Of a stretch of DNA of 36,625 nucleotides, positions 16,252-26,260 are shown piece after piece. Each line of letters begins with the position of its first letter. Position 1 is the stretch's first letter. Source of the stretch: Lachnospiraceae bacterium MD329 (GTDB lineage Bacteria > Bacillota > Clostridia > UBA1381); NCBI GenBank assembly GCA_010206265.1, contig VIQV01000005.1:1-36625 (forward strand). The letters are read 5' to 3'. Made by a program: the position numbers and the translations under genes. Under the pieces are notes generated by a model, which saw only the letters and a list, made by a program, of their open reading frames with translations, was not told the DNA's origin and did not search any database.

Positions 16252-19200
16252 ATGGTGCACGAAGTAGAAGCGGGAAAAAATGTACGTCTGAGCTATTCAA
16301 AAATTAAAGAAGTTTTGGATATGCCTAACCTTATAGAGGTACAGAAAAATTCCTACAAGTCGTTTTTGGAGGAAGGTCTTAGAGAAATTTTCCACGATAT
16401 TTCTCCGATAACTGACCACGCGGGCAAGCTTGTTCTTGAATTTTTTGATTACAGGCTTGACTATAATTCCAAATATTCCGTTGAGGAATGTAAAGAAAGG
16501 GACGCGAAATATGCCGCGCCTCTTAAAGTCAATGTAAGACTTATTAATACCGAAACGGGAGAAATAAAAGAACAGGAAATATTTATGGGTGATTTCCCTC
16601 TTATGACAGAACAGGGAACATTCATAATAAACGGTGCGGAGCGTGTTATTGTCAGTCAGCTTACTCGTTCGCCCGGTATTTATTACGAATTTGAACGTGA
16701 TAAATCAGGTAAACCTCTTTATAAAGCAACTGTAATTCCTTACAGAGGTGCGTGGCTTGAATATGAAACAGATTCAAACGACGTTTTCTCGGTAAGAATT
16801 GACAGAACGAGAAAACTTCCTGTAACTGTTCTTTTAAGAGCTATGGGTCTTCAGACGAACGCTGAAATTATCGATATGTTCGGTGAAGATACCAGACTTC
16901 TTGCAACCTTTGAAAAGGACGCTACCGAATCACGTGATGAAGGACTGCTTGAAATTTATAAGCGTCTGCGTCCTGGTGAACCTCTTAATGTTGAGAATGC
17001 CGAATCACTTATAATGAATATGTTCTTTGACCCTCGTCGTTATGACCTTGCAAAAGTGGGTCGTTATAAATTTAATAAGAAATTGGCTCTTGCTTCAAGA
17101 ATAAAAGGTAAAACTCTTGCTGAAAATGCAGTAAATCCGCGTACGGGAAAGGTTATTGCCAAGAAGGGCGACGCTCTTTCTGCTGATATGGCTATGGCTA
17201 TTGAAAGGTCAGGTCTTAATCAGGTTGAGCTTTTAGTCGAGGGTAAAAAAGTCAGAGTATTTTCTAATAATATGGTTTTCCTTGACGAATATATTGATTT
17301 TGAAATTCAGGGATTCCCTGTTGATAAAGTAAGACGAGAAATTGTTGAAGAAATCGTTTCCGAATATAAAACAGAGGAAGAACTTAAAGAACAGATTTGG
17401 GCGCGTGTTGACGAGCTTGCACCAAAGCATATTATAATCGACGATATGTTTGCCTCGGTAAATTACTGCTTAAATCTTGCAAACGGTATCGGTGAAATTG
17501 ACGATATCGACCATCTTGGAAACAGACGTCTGCGTTGTGTCGGAGAACTTTTACAAAACCAGTTCAGAATTGGTCTTGCCCGTATGGAAAGAACGGTTCG
17601 TGAGAGAATGTCAACTCAGGAACTTGAAATTATTACACCGACATCACTTATTAATATAAGACCTATAATAGCTACAATTAATGAATTCTTCGGTTCATCT
17701 CAGCTTTCTCAGTTTATGGACCAGCCTAACCCGCTTGCGGAACTTAGACATAAGAGAAGAATTTCAGCATTGGGTCCGGGCGGTTTGTCAAGAGAAAGAG
17801 CAGGTTTTGAAGTCCGTGACGTTCACTATTCTCACTACGGAAGAATGTGTCCGATTGAAACACCTGAAGGACCGAACATCGGTCTTATCACCTCACTTGC
17901 AACCTTTGCGAGAATTGACACTTATGGATTTATTGAGGCTCCGTACAGAAAGGTTGATAAGGAAACAGGCTGCGTAACAGATGAAATAGTTTATATGACT
18001 GCCGATATGGAGGACGAATTTGTTGTTGCTCAGGCTAATGAGCCGTTGGACAGCGAAGGACGTTTCCTTGATAAAAAAGTATCGGCGCGTTATCGTGATG
18101 AAATACTTGAAGTTTCGGCAAACAGAATTGATTATATGGACGTTTCGCCGCGTCAGCTTGTATCGGTTGTAACGGCTTGTATTCCGTTCCTTGAAAATGA
18201 TGACGCTAACCGTGCATTGATGGGTTCAAATATGCAGTGTCAGGCAGTGCCTCTTTTAACTACTGATTCTCCTATTGTCGGAACAGGTATTGAACACAAG
18301 GTTGCCAAGGATTCAGGTTCGGCAATTCTTGCAAAAGAAGACGGCGTAGTCGAAAAAGTTGCGTCTGATATAATAGTAATTAAGGGCGACAGCGGTATTA
18401 AACATACACATAAGCTTATTAAATTCGCGCGTTCAAACCAGAGTACCTGTATCAATTACAGACCTATTGTGGTTGAAGGCGAGAGAGTAAATAAAAATGA
18501 TATTATAGCCGACGGTCCTGCAATGGATAACGGCGAACTGGCTCTTGGTAAGAATATCCTTATCGGATTTATGACTTGGGAAGGTTATAACTACGAGGAC
18601 GCTGTCCTTATCAGTGAAGAGCTTGTTAAAAATGATGTATTCACATCAATTCATATGGAGGAATATGAATGTGAGGCACGTGACACAAAGCTTGGTCCTG
18701 AGGAAATCACAAGAGATATTCCGAATGTCGGTGAGGATTCATTAAAAGACCTTGATGAACAGGGTATTATAAGAATCGGCGCTGAGGTTCACGCAGGAGA
18801 TATTCTTGTAGGTAAGGTTACTCCTAAGGGTGAAACAGAGCTTACAGCCGAAGAAAGACTTCTTCGCGCAATCTTTGGTGAAAAAGCAAGAGAAGTAAGA
18901 GATACTTCACTTCGAGTACCTCACGGTGAACAGGGTATTATAATTGACGTTAAAAAGTTTACAAGAGAAAACGGCGACGAGCTTTCACCCGGTGTAAATG
19001 AAGTTGTAAGATGTGTAATCGCTCAGAAGAGAAAAATTTCTGTAGGCGATAAGATGGCAGGACGTCACGGTAACAAGGGTGTAGTTTCACGTGTACTTCC
19101 GCAGGAGGATATGCCGTTCCTTGAAGATGGTACACCGCTGCAGATTGTTCTTAATCCTTTGGGCGTGCCTTCGCGTATGAATATCGGACAGGTACTTGAA

Positions 19201-20052
19201 ATGCATCTTGGTTATGCCTACAGATGTCTTAGCATAAAGACAAGGCAGGAGCTTGAAAATACTATTATTGATGATAACTTTAAGAAAAATATTCTTTCCG
19301 CTTATGATAAAAAGCGTGAGGGAAGATTTATAAAGCTTGCAACGCCTGTATTTGACGGCGCGCAGGACGAGGACTTAAAACTTGCGTTTAAAGAGGCAGG
19401 TTTAAGACCTGATTTTAAATCGGTAGTATATGACGGACGTACAGGTGAAAAATTTGATAACCCTGTTACAGTCGGAATAATGTATTATCTGAAACTGCAC
19501 CACCTTGTTGACGATAAAATTCACGCTCGTTCAACAGGTCCGTACTCACTTGTTACTCAGCAACCTTTGGGCGGTAAAGCTCAGTTCGGCGGACAGCGTT
19601 TCGGTGAAATGGAAGTTTGGGCGCTTGAGGCTTACGGCGCGGCTTATACACTACAGGAAATTCTGACAGTTAAATCTGACGATATAGTAGGACGTGTAAA
19701 GACATACGAGGCAATTGTTAAGGGTGAAAATATTCCGAAATCAGGAATACCCGAGTCCTTCAAGGTTCTTGTTAAGGAATTGCAGTCGCTTGCTCTTGAT
19801 ATCAGAATTCTTAATCATAATATGGAGGAAATTGACCTTGACGCGTCATTTGACGATGATGAAGAAGGTGTTGTCAGCGAAGAAATGATGCAGACAATGG
19901 AGGAGGGCGACGGTATTTCCGATTCGCTTGACGAGGATGACCTTGATGATGCAAGTATGGTTTTAGACGATGACTTTGACGATGATTTCGACGACGATGA
20001 TGAGGACGACGAAATCGACGATGAAGATTTTGAAGATGACGATGAATTTTAA
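16252..20052 (+). CDS. rpoB: DNA-directed RNA polymerase beta subunit
   Basis: RpoB forms half of the catalytic cleft of RNA polymerase. The protein has 1266 residues. The rifampicin-pocket segment is visible ([18 protein letters not shown], then [13 protein letters not shown]) with the ordinary sensitive residues D, H and S at E. coli positions 516, 526 and 531. Further on are [15 protein letters not shown], the GRHGNKGV motif, and the C-terminal [19 protein letters not shown]. After the normal end it carries a tail of about 75 residues rich in Asp and Glu; in the last 28 residues, 23 are acidic. I chose ATG 16252, 10 bases after AGGTG; an upstream TTG has no spacing. rpoC follows after 36 bases. 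Confidence 0.98.
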   Translation: MVHEVEAGKNVRLSYSKIKEVLDMPNLIEVQKNSYKSFLEEGLREIFHDISPITDHAGKLVLEFFDYRLDYNSKYSVEECKERDAKYAAPLKVNVRLINTETGEIKEQEIFMGDFPLMTEQGTFIINGAERVIVSQLTRSPGIYYEFERDKSGKPLYKATVIPYRGAWLEYETDSNDVFSVRIDRTRKLPVTVLLRAMGLQTNAEIIDMFGEDTRLLATFEKDATESRDEGLLEIYKRLRPGEPLNVENAESLIMNMFFDPRRYDLAKVGRYKFNKKLALASRIKGKTLAENAVNPRTGKVIAKKGDALSADMAMAIERSGLNQVELLVEGKKVRVFSNNMVFLDEYIDFEIQGFPVDKVRREIVEEIVSEYKTEEELKEQIWARVDELAPKHIIIDDMFASVNYCLNLANGIGEIDDIDHLGNRRLRCVGELLQNQFRIGLARMERTVRERMSTQELEIITPTSLINIRPIIATINEFFGSSQLSQFMDQPNPLAELRHKRRISALGPGGLSRERAGFEVRDVHYSHYGRMCPIETPEGPNIGLITSLATFARIDTYGFIEAPYRKVDKETGCVTDEIVYMTADMEDEFVVAQANEPLDSEGRFLDKKVSARYRDEILEVSANRIDYMDVSPRQLVSVVTACIPFLENDDANRALMGSNMQCQAVPLLTTDSPIVGTGIEHKVAKDSGSAILAKEDGVVEKVASDIIVIKGDSGIKHTHKLIKFARSNQSTCINYRPIVVEGERVNKNDIIADGPAMDNGELALGKNILIGFMTWEGYNYEDAVLISEELVKNDVFTSIHMEEYECEARDTKLGPEEITRDIPNVGEDSLKDLDEQGIIRIGAEVHAGDILVGKVTPKGETELTAEERLLRAIFGEKAREVRDTSLRVPHGEQGIIIDVKKFTRENGDELSPGVNEVVRCVIAQKRKISVGDKMAGRHGNKGVVSRVLPQEDMPFLEDGTPLQIVLNPLGVPSRMNIGQVLEMHLGYAYRCLSIKTRQELENTIIDDNFKKNILSAYDKKREGRFIKLATPVFDGAQDEDLKLAFKEAGLRPDFKSVVYDGRTGEKFDNPVTVGIMYYLKLHHLVDDKIHARSTGPYSLVTQQPLGGKAQFGGQRFGEMEVWALEAYGAAYTLQEILTVKSDDIVGRVKTYEAIVKGENIPKSGIPESFKVLVKELQSLALDIRILNHNMEEIDLDASFDDDEEGVVSEEMMQTMEEGDGISDSLDEDDLDDASMVLDDDFDDDFDDDDEDDEIDDEDFEDDDEF

Positions 20053-20088
20053 TCAATTCGTGTGAGAAAAAACTATGGAGGTTTTTAA

Positions 20089-23000
20089 ATGTTAGAGTTT
20101 AACAGTTTTGAGGCAATTAAAATAGGCTTGGCATCTCCCGAGACGATATTAGGCTGGTCACACGGAGAGGTTACAAAGCCCGAAACCATAAATTACCGTA
20201 CACTAAAACCTGAAAAGGACGGACTATTTTGTGAAAAGATTTTTGGTCCGACTAAAGACTGGGAATGTCACTGCGGTAAATATAAGAAAATCAGATTTAA
20301 GGGAAAAATATGTGAACGCTGCGGCGTTGAAGTAACAAAAGCGAAAGTAAGACGTGAAAGAATGGGACATATTGCTCTTGCAACTCCCGTTTCACATATC
20401 TGGTATTTTAAAGGTGTTCCTTCATCAATGGGACTTATTATTGACGTTTCACCGCGTCAGCTTGAAAAGGTACTTTACTTTGCGGCATATATAGTAACAG
20501 AACCGGGCGGTACGGGACTTATGCAGAACCAGATACTTTCCGAGGCTGAATACCGTGAAGCTTATGAAAAATACGGAAATAAGTTCACAGCAAGTATGGG
20601 AGCAGAGGCAATAAAGGAACTGCTTGAAAAAATCGACCTTGAAACGCTGTCTGAAGAATTAAAAGAGGAGCTTGAGGCTGCTCAGGGACAGAAAAAAGCA
20701 AGAATAATCAAAAGACTTGAAATAGTAGAGGCATTCAGAATTTCAGGTAACCGTCCTGAATGGATGATTATGAGCGTAATTCCTGTAATTCCGCCTGAAC
20801 TTCGTCCTATGGTACAGCTTGACGGCGGACGTTTTGCAACATCTGACCTTAATGACCTTTACAGACGTGTTATTAACAGAAATAACCGTTTGAAGAGATT
20901 ACTTGAACTCGGCGCGCCTGATATTATTATCAGAAACGAAAAAAGAATGCTGCAGGAAGCTGTTGACGCGCTTATTAATAACGGACGCCGCGGCAGAACC
21001 GTAACCGGTCCGGGTAACCGTGCGCTGAAATCACTTTCAGACTTATTAAAAGGTAAGCAGGGACGTTTCCGTCAGAATCTTTTGGGTAAGCGTGTTGACT
21101 ATTCAGGACGTTCGGTTATCGTCGTAGGTCCTGAAATGAAAATTTATCAGTGCGGACTTCCGAAAGAAATGGCAATTGAATTGTTTAAGCCGTTTGTAAT
21201 GAAGGAGCTTGTTGCGCGCGGACTGGCACATAATATAAAGAGCGCAAAAAGAATGGTTGAAAGAACAAAGCCTGAGGTTTGGGACGTTCTTGAAGATGTT
21301 ATTAAGGAGCATCCTGTTCTTCTGAACCGTGCGCCTACACTTCACAGACTTGGTATTCAGGCATTTGAACCGCGTCTTGTTGAGGGACGCGCACTGAAAC
21401 TGCACCCGCTTGTATGTACGGCGTATAATGCTGACTTTGACGGTGACCAGATGGCTGTTCACGTTCCTTTGTCACCGGAGGCTCAGGCAGAGGCAAGATT
21501 CCTTATGCTTTCAGCCAATAACCTGCTTAAACCGCAGGATGGTCATCCCGTAACGGTACCTACACAGGATATGATTCTGGGTTCTTATTATCTGACACTG
21601 CAAAAAGAACATTACGATAAAATTATAGATACTATTCTTGATGATGAATCAAAAATAGATGTTCTTACAGAAAAGCTTTCGGCTATGGAACAGGAGGATA
21701 CTGTTCTTTATGACGAAAATGCACCGATAAAGAGCTTTACTGATATTAAAGAGGCATTGAAGTTTGTAAGAGAAATGCCTGAAGTTGCGATGAATGAAAC
21801 AGAAATTCACGCAAATCCGATAACTATTGCAATGCCAAAGAAATCACTGACGATTTCTATAAAAGGTTTAATCAATACGGTTAAGGAAATTATTATAAAG
21901 AAATATACTTCATTTGACGAGGCGCTTTTAGCTTATGATAACCACGAAGTAACACTTCACGAGCGTATTCTTGTTGAAGTTACAAAGAAGGTAGACGGTG
22001 TTACACGTTCGAGAATGGTGGGAACAACTGTCGGAAGAATTATTTTCAATAATAATATACCGCAGAATCTGGGCTTTGTTGACAGAACAATCCCTGAAAA
22101 TGACTTCCTGCCTGAGATTGATTTTATCGTCGAAAAGAAAATGCTTGGAAAGATTATAGACAGATGTATCCGTGTTTACGGTACTTCTGAAACTGCTGAA
22201 GTTCTTGATAAAATTAAGGCTACAGGATATAAATATTCAACACGCGGTGCTATTACCGTTGCTGTTTCGGATATCGAAGTTCCTGAAAAGAAGAAAGAAA
22301 TTCTTGCTGAGGCGGAAAAAGAAGTTGAAAAGATTATGCAGATGTATCTGAGTGGTCTTTTAACCAATGAAGAACGTTATCAGCAGACAATTAAAGTCTG
22401 GGCAAAAGCGTCGGGCGAGGTTACGGACGCGATGATGGAACATCTTGGTGAGTTTAACCCGATATTTATGATGGCTGATTCAGGTGCGCGTGGTAGCGTG
22501 AACCAGATTCGTCAGCTTGCCGCAATGCGCGGACTTATGGCGGATACACAGGGAAGAACAGTCGAAATTCCTATCCGTGCTAACTTCCGAGAGGGTCTTA
22601 ACGTACTTGAATACTTTATTTCTTCACACGGTGCGCGTAAAGGTCTTACCGATACGGCTCTTAGAACAGCCGACTCAGGTTATCTTACACGTCGTCTTGT
22701 TGACGTATCTCAGGACGTTATTGTCCGTGAAATAGACTGCGGAACTGAAGAGGGAGAATGGGTAACTGAAATTACTGATGGTAAGGAAAGTATCGAACCG
22801 CTTTATGACAGAATTGTCGGACGTACGGCTATGGAGGATATTACCCACCCTGAAACAGGCAAGCTTATTGTAAACGCAGGTGAGCTTATTTCAGATATAC
22901 AGGCAAGTGATATTATAAACGCAGGTATTACAAAAGTTTATATTAGAAGTGTATTAACTTGTAAATCAAAAATTGGTGTCTGTGCTAAATGTTATGGTAC

Positions 23001-23889
23001 AAACCTTGCAACAGGTGAACTTGTAAATGTCGGCGAGGCAGTTGGTATTATTGCGGCTCAGTCAATTGGTGAGCCCGGTACTCAGCTTACAATGCGTACT
23101 TTCCACGCCGGCGGTGTTGCGTCGGGCAGTGATATTACACAGGGTCTTCCCCGTGTCGAGGAATTGTTTGAGGCAAGAAAGCCTAAGGGTCTTGCTATTA
23201 TTTCTGAGATTGGCGGCAGAATTTCTGTTTCTGAATCAAAGCGCAAACGTGAAGTTACTGTTCAGAATGATGCTACAGGTGAAGCTAAAACGTATACTAT
23301 TCCTTACGGTTCAAGTATCAAGGTACACGACGGAGATGTTATTGAACCCGGTGATGAATTAACGGTAGGTTCAGTAAATCCGAACGATATTCTTCATATC
23401 AACGGTCCGCACGCAGTACAGGTATATATTTCGCGTGAAGTTCAGAGAACTTATCGTATGCAGGGTGTTGACATTAATGACAAGCACGTTGAAGTTATCA
23501 CACGTCAGATGCTGCGTAAAGTACGAGTTGAAGAGGCAGGTCAGACAGACCTTCTTATCGGTTCTCTTGTTGATAAGTTTGAACTTGAAGAGGCAAACGA
23601 CAGAGTAAGAGAAGAAGGTGGTACGGAATTTGCTACTGCGTCACCTGTTCTTCTGGGTATTACAAAAGCGTCGCTTGCAACTGATTCATTCCTGTCGGCA
23701 GCGTCATTCCAGGAAACAACAAAAGTTCTTACAGACGCGGCGATTAAAGGTAAGATTGACCCGCTGCTTGGTCTGAAAGAAAATGTAATTATCGGTAAGC
23801 TTATTCCTGCCGGTACGGGTATGAGTATGTATAAGGATATTAATATTACTATCGACGGCGAGGAAGTAGAAGGCGATAAGGTAGAGTAA
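20089..23889 (+). CDS. rpoC: DNA-directed RNA polymerase beta' subunit
   Basis: RpoC carries the active-site magnesium of RNA polymerase. The 1266-residue protein shows the N-terminal zinc ribbon (CHCGKYK, then CERCG), the catalytic motif [12 protein letters not shown], the bridge-helix segment [18 protein letters not shown], the trigger loop in [17 protein letters not shown], and the second zinc site (CGTEEG, CKSKIG, CAKCYG). It lacks the large insertion of proteobacterial RpoC, as usual for Firmicutes. A GGAGG ribosome site precedes the ATG. There is no strong terminator after it; the next promoter starts 31 bases past the stop, so read-through into the T-box leader is possible. Confidence 0.99.
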   Translation: MLEFNSFEAIKIGLASPETILGWSHGEVTKPETINYRTLKPEKDGLFCEKIFGPTKDWECHCGKYKKIRFKGKICERCGVEVTKAKVRRERMGHIALATPVSHIWYFKGVPSSMGLIIDVSPRQLEKVLYFAAYIVTEPGGTGLMQNQILSEAEYREAYEKYGNKFTASMGAEAIKELLEKIDLETLSEELKEELEAAQGQKKARIIKRLEIVEAFRISGNRPEWMIMSVIPVIPPELRPMVQLDGGRFATSDLNDLYRRVINRNNRLKRLLELGAPDIIIRNEKRMLQEAVDALINNGRRGRTVTGPGNRALKSLSDLLKGKQGRFRQNLLGKRVDYSGRSVIVVGPEMKIYQCGLPKEMAIELFKPFVMKELVARGLAHNIKSAKRMVERTKPEVWDVLEDVIKEHPVLLNRAPTLHRLGIQAFEPRLVEGRALKLHPLVCTAYNADFDGDQMAVHVPLSPEAQAEARFLMLSANNLLKPQDGHPVTVPTQDMILGSYYLTLQKEHYDKIIDTILDDESKIDVLTEKLSAMEQEDTVLYDENAPIKSFTDIKEALKFVREMPEVAMNETEIHANPITIAMPKKSLTISIKGLINTVKEIIIKKYTSFDEALLAYDNHEVTLHERILVEVTKKVDGVTRSRMVGTTVGRIIFNNNIPQNLGFVDRTIPENDFLPEIDFIVEKKMLGKIIDRCIRVYGTSETAEVLDKIKATGYKYSTRGAITVAVSDIEVPEKKKEILAEAEKEVEKIMQMYLSGLLTNEERYQQTIKVWAKASGEVTDAMMEHLGEFNPIFMMADSGARGSVNQIRQLAAMRGLMADTQGRTVEIPIRANFREGLNVLEYFISSHGARKGLTDTALRTADSGYLTRRLVDVSQDVIVREIDCGTEEGEWVTEITDGKESIEPLYDRIVGRTAMEDITHPETGKLIVNAGELISDIQASDIINAGITKVYIRSVLTCKSKIGVCAKCYGTNLATGELVNVGEAVGIIAAQSIGEPGTQLTMRTFHAGGVASGSDITQGLPRVEELFEARKPKGLAIISEIGGRISVSESKRKREVTVQNDATGEAKTYTIPYGSSIKVHDGDVIEPGDELTVGSVNPNDILHINGPHAVQVYISREVQRTYRMQGVDINDKHVEVITRQMLRKVRVEEAGQTDLLIGSLVDKFELEEANDRVREEGGTEFATASPVLLGITKASLATDSFLSAASFQETTKVLTDAAIKGKIDPLLGLKENVIIGKLIPAGTGMSMYKDINITIDGEEVEGDKVE

Positions 23890-23919
23890 AAATCTGTTAG
23901 ACGGTGCAAAATTTTATCC

Positions 23920-23948
23920 TTGACAAAACATTGTTTTAATGTTATTAT
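23920..23948 (+). promoter_or_regulatory. Promoter of the T-box/trpB transcript
   Basis: TTGACA (23920-23925) and TATTAT (23943-23948) are 17 bases apart. The predicted start is near 23955, some 25 bases before Stem I of the T-box. Confidence 0.8.
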
Positions 23949-23959
23949 ATATGTAATTT

Positions 23960-24224
23960 AATATTGCAGCAAACCGAAGAGGCAGAAAAAAATCAGAGTA
24001 AATCTTTTTGAGCGAGCGGATTACGGTGTGAGTTCCGCAAGGTTTTCTGAATAATATGGACTGCCGAGGGCGGCGTTAAATGCGCTGACGTAAGACTTGC
24101 GTTAGAAGTCGGAGATATGCAGGTATCTCGCAGAGAAGCTTTCAAAAGCTTGAAACAAGGTGGCACCGTGGAAATGTATTTTCACCCTTGATTTGTATAT
24201 CTTTATACAAGTCAAGGGTTTTTT
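23960..24224 (+). promoter_or_regulatory. T-box riboswitch, tryptophan-specific
   Basis: The leader senses uncharged tRNA-Trp and lets RNA polymerase past a terminator. Stem I is closed by GGCAG (23981-23985) with CTGCC (24061-24065). Its apical part has the AGCGAGCGG and GGTGTGAGTTCCG segments usual for tRNA-elbow contact. The specifier is most likely TGG (24057-24059), just before the closing helix. The T-box itself is AAGGTGGCACCGTGG (24157-24171). Its TGGC bulge can pair with a GCCA acceptor end, and bacterial tRNA-Trp has G at position 73, so two independent sites agree on Trp. The terminator (24185-24218) and T run follow. Confidence 0.92.
24185..24224 (+). terminator. Regulated terminator of the Trp T-box
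   Basis: CCCTTGA, a mismatch, and TTGTATA pair with TATACAA, a mismatch, and TCAAGGG across 24185-24218, followed by six T. It would form when no uncharged tRNA-Trp is bound. Confidence 0.9.
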
Positions 24225-24320
24225 GTTGTAATAGGGAGAGGAGTGTGACAATAATATAAGGAAGCCGCATAGTTCAGCAATATATTAATGACCGTAAATA
24301 ATCAGAAAGGGGACAGAAAA

Positions 24321-25694
24321 ATGTCAGAAAACAAAATACCTTATAAAATTTATTTAGATGAAAATGAAATGCCTAAGAGCTGGTATAATGTACGCGCAGA
24401 TATGAAAAATAAACCTGCTCCGTTGTTGAATCCTCAAACGCACAAACCTATGAAAGCAGAGGAACTTGCAGGAGTTTTCTGTGACGAGCTTATAAAACAG
24501 GAGCTTGACGACACAACTGCTTATTTTGAAATTCCCGAAGAAATCAGAGATTTCTATAAAATGTACAGACCATCGCCGCTTGTACGCGCTTATTGTCTTG
24601 AAAAAAAGCTTGATACACCTGCGAAAATTTATTATAAATTTGAAGGTAATAACACCAGCGGCAGTCATAAATTAAATTCAGCAATTGCTCAGGCGTATTA
24701 TGCTAAAAAGCAGGGATTAAAGGGAGTTACCACAGAAACAGGCGCAGGACAATGGGGCACGGCATTGTCAATGGCTTGTTCGTATTTTGACCTTGACTGT
24801 AAAGTATATATGGTAAAAGTATCGTATGAACAGAAACCGTTCAGACGTGAAGTTATGAGAACTTACGGCGCGTCTGTAACTCCTTCGCCGTCAATGGATA
24901 CGGAAGTAGGCAAAAAAATATTGGCTGATTTTCCGGGAACGGGCGGCAGTCTTGGCTGTGCCATTTCCGAGGCAGTAGAAGTTGCGGTGAATAAAGAAGG
25001 TTATCGTTATGTATTGGGAAGTGTATTAAATCAGGTTCTTCTTCATCAGTCAGTAATCGGTCTGGAAGCAAAGGCGGCGCTTGATAAGTATGGAATTAAA
25101 CCTGATATAATTATCGGCTGTGCAGGCGGAGGCTCAAATCTTGGTGGATTGATTTCACCGTTTATGGGTGAGAAACTGAGAGGAGAGGCTGATTACAGAA
25201 TTATTGCAGTAGAACCTGCGTCGTGTCCGAGCTTTACAAGAGGTAAGTATGCATATGATTTTTGTGATACGGGAATGGTATGTCCGCTTTCAAAAATGTA
25301 TACTCTCGGCAGCGGATTTATGCCTGCTCCTAATCACGCGGGCGGACTTCGTTATCACGGTATGAGCTCAACTCTTTCTCAGCTTTATGATGACGGACTT
25401 ATGGAGGCTATTTCAGTAAAGCAAACAGAAGTTTTTGAGGCGGCGGAATATTTTGCAAGAATTGAAGGAATTCTACCGGCACCGGAAAGCAGTCACGCAA
25501 TAAAAGCGGCAATTGATGAGGCGAAAAAGTGTAAAGAAACAGGCGAAGAAAAAACTATTGTATTCGGTCTTACAGGTACGGGATACTTTGATATGGTTGC
25601 TTATGAGAAATTTCACGACAATAAAATGACAGACTATATTCCCTCGGACGAGGAAATAAAGAAAAGTCTTGACAAACTTCCTGTTATTGAATAA
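24321..25694 (+). CDS. TrpB-like (TrpB2) pyridoxal-phosphate enzyme
   Basis: This 457-residue protein matches the TrpB2 class of tryptophan synthase beta chain, which is longer than TrpB1 and often works without TrpA. It makes tryptophan from indole and serine, or a related substrate. The PLP lysine is in TSGSHKLNSA (K117), TETGAGQWG follows, and the phosphate cup is GCAGGGSN (about 266-273). The ATG at 24321 has AAAGGGG 9 bases upstream; an ATG 33 bases earlier lacks a ribosome site. No trpA or other trp gene is near. Control by a Trp-specific T-box supports a role in tryptophan supply, probably indole salvage. Confidence 0.92.
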   Translation: MSENKIPYKIYLDENEMPKSWYNVRADMKNKPAPLLNPQTHKPMKAEELAGVFCDELIKQELDDTTAYFEIPEEIRDFYKMYRPSPLVRAYCLEKKLDTPAKIYYKFEGNNTSGSHKLNSAIAQAYYAKKQGLKGVTTETGAGQWGTALSMACSYFDLDCKVYMVKVSYEQKPFRREVMRTYGASVTPSPSMDTEVGKKILADFPGTGGSLGCAISEAVEVAVNKEGYRYVLGSVLNQVLLHQSVIGLEAKAALDKYGIKPDIIIGCAGGGSNLGGLISPFMGEKLRGEADYRIIAVEPASCPSFTRGKYAYDFCDTGMVCPLSKMYTLGSGFMPAPNHAGGLRYHGMSSTLSQLYDDGLMEAISVKQTEVFEAAEYFARIEGILPAPESSHAIKAAIDEAKKCKETGEEKTIVFGLTGTGYFDMVAYEKFHDNKMTDYIPSDEEIKKSLDKLPVIE

Positions 25695-25717
25695 AAATAA
25701 GAAAAATTTTAAATTAA

Positions 25718-25744
25718 TGCAACCTTTTGGCAGTCTGAAACGTA
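25718..25744 (+). promoter_or_regulatory. ECF-type (autoregulatory) promoter of the sigma-factor gene
   Basis: TGCAAC (25718-25723) and CGTA (25741-25744) are exactly 17 bases apart, resembling SigW/SigX-type promoters (AAC box and CGT box). ECF sigma genes commonly drive their own transcription. The AAC-N17-CGT core is shared with 13356-13382. Confidence 0.6.
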
Positions 25745-25768
25745 TTATAAGTAGAGGGAGGGGGATTT

Positions 25769-26260
25769 ATGACAGAAGAAATGTCGTGTACAGGCAGTTC
25801 AACTGACAAAATAATTCGAGAACACTTTAACACGGTATATCGTCTTGCATTGGCGCAGGCAGGCAATGTCAGTATTGCCGAGGATATAACACAGGACGTT
25901 TTTCTGCGCTTTATTCAGTCAAATACCGAGTTTGTGTCAGACGAACATATTAAAGCGTGGTTAATCCGCGTTACAATAAATTGTGCGAAAAGTGTATTTC
26001 GTTCCGCGTGGTTTCGGACAAGCGTACCTCTAAAAGAGGAATTGTCGTTTGATATTCCCGAAAAAAGCGAGGTTTATTTTGCCGTGCAAGACCTTCCCTT
26101 AAAATATCGCACGGTAATACACTTGTTCTATTATGAAGATATGAACATAAAGGAAATCGCGCAATGTACATCATCAAAGGAATCGACAGTAAAATCCCGT
26201 CTTTTCAGAGGTCGGGAACTGCTCCGTGAAAAGCTGAAAGGAGGTTATGACTTTGTTTAG
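25769..26260 (+). CDS. ECF RNA polymerase sigma factor
   Basis: The 163-residue protein contains only sigma regions 2 and 4, as in extracytoplasmic-function sigma factors. Region 2 is seen in AGNVSIAEDITQDVFLRFIQ (core binding and -10 recognition). Region 4 is seen in LPLKYRTVIHLFYYEDMNIK and the helix-turn-helix SSKESTVKSRLFRGRELL. AGGGAGGGGG is a strong ribosome site 6 bases before the ATG. The next gene, a membrane protein, overlaps it by 14 bases and is its probable anti-sigma factor. The upstream AAC-N17-CGT promoter suggests autoregulation. The signal it answers is unknown; an envelope signal is likely from the family and the secreted neighbours. Confidence 0.94.
   Translation: MTEEMSCTGSSTDKIIREHFNTVYRLALAQAGNVSIAEDITQDVFLRFIQSNTEFVSDEHIKAWLIRVTINCAKSVFRSAWFRTSVPLKEELSFDIPEKSEVYFAVQDLPLKYRTVIHLFYYEDMNIKEIAQCTSSKESTVKSRLFRGRELLREKLKGGYDFV

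Noticed and set aside
19081..19110. Possible parS site (GTTTCACGTG at 19085-19094)
   Set aside because: Only the left half of the 16-base palindrome matches; the right half is wrong, and it lies within conserved rpoB codons.
19950..20052. GAC/GAT-rich stretch as a DNA microsatellite
   Set aside because: The codons vary between GAC, GAT, GAA and GAG and keep frame to the stop, so it is reported as a protein tail rather than a DNA repeat element.
21103..21462. 119-residue frame on the - strand inside rpoC
   Set aside because: It is a shadow of the highly conserved catalytic region of rpoC.
24288..24320. Upstream ATG giving an 11-residue longer TrpB2
   Set aside because: It has no ribosome site, and the next ATG (24321) has AAAGGGG at the right distance and gives the usual family start.
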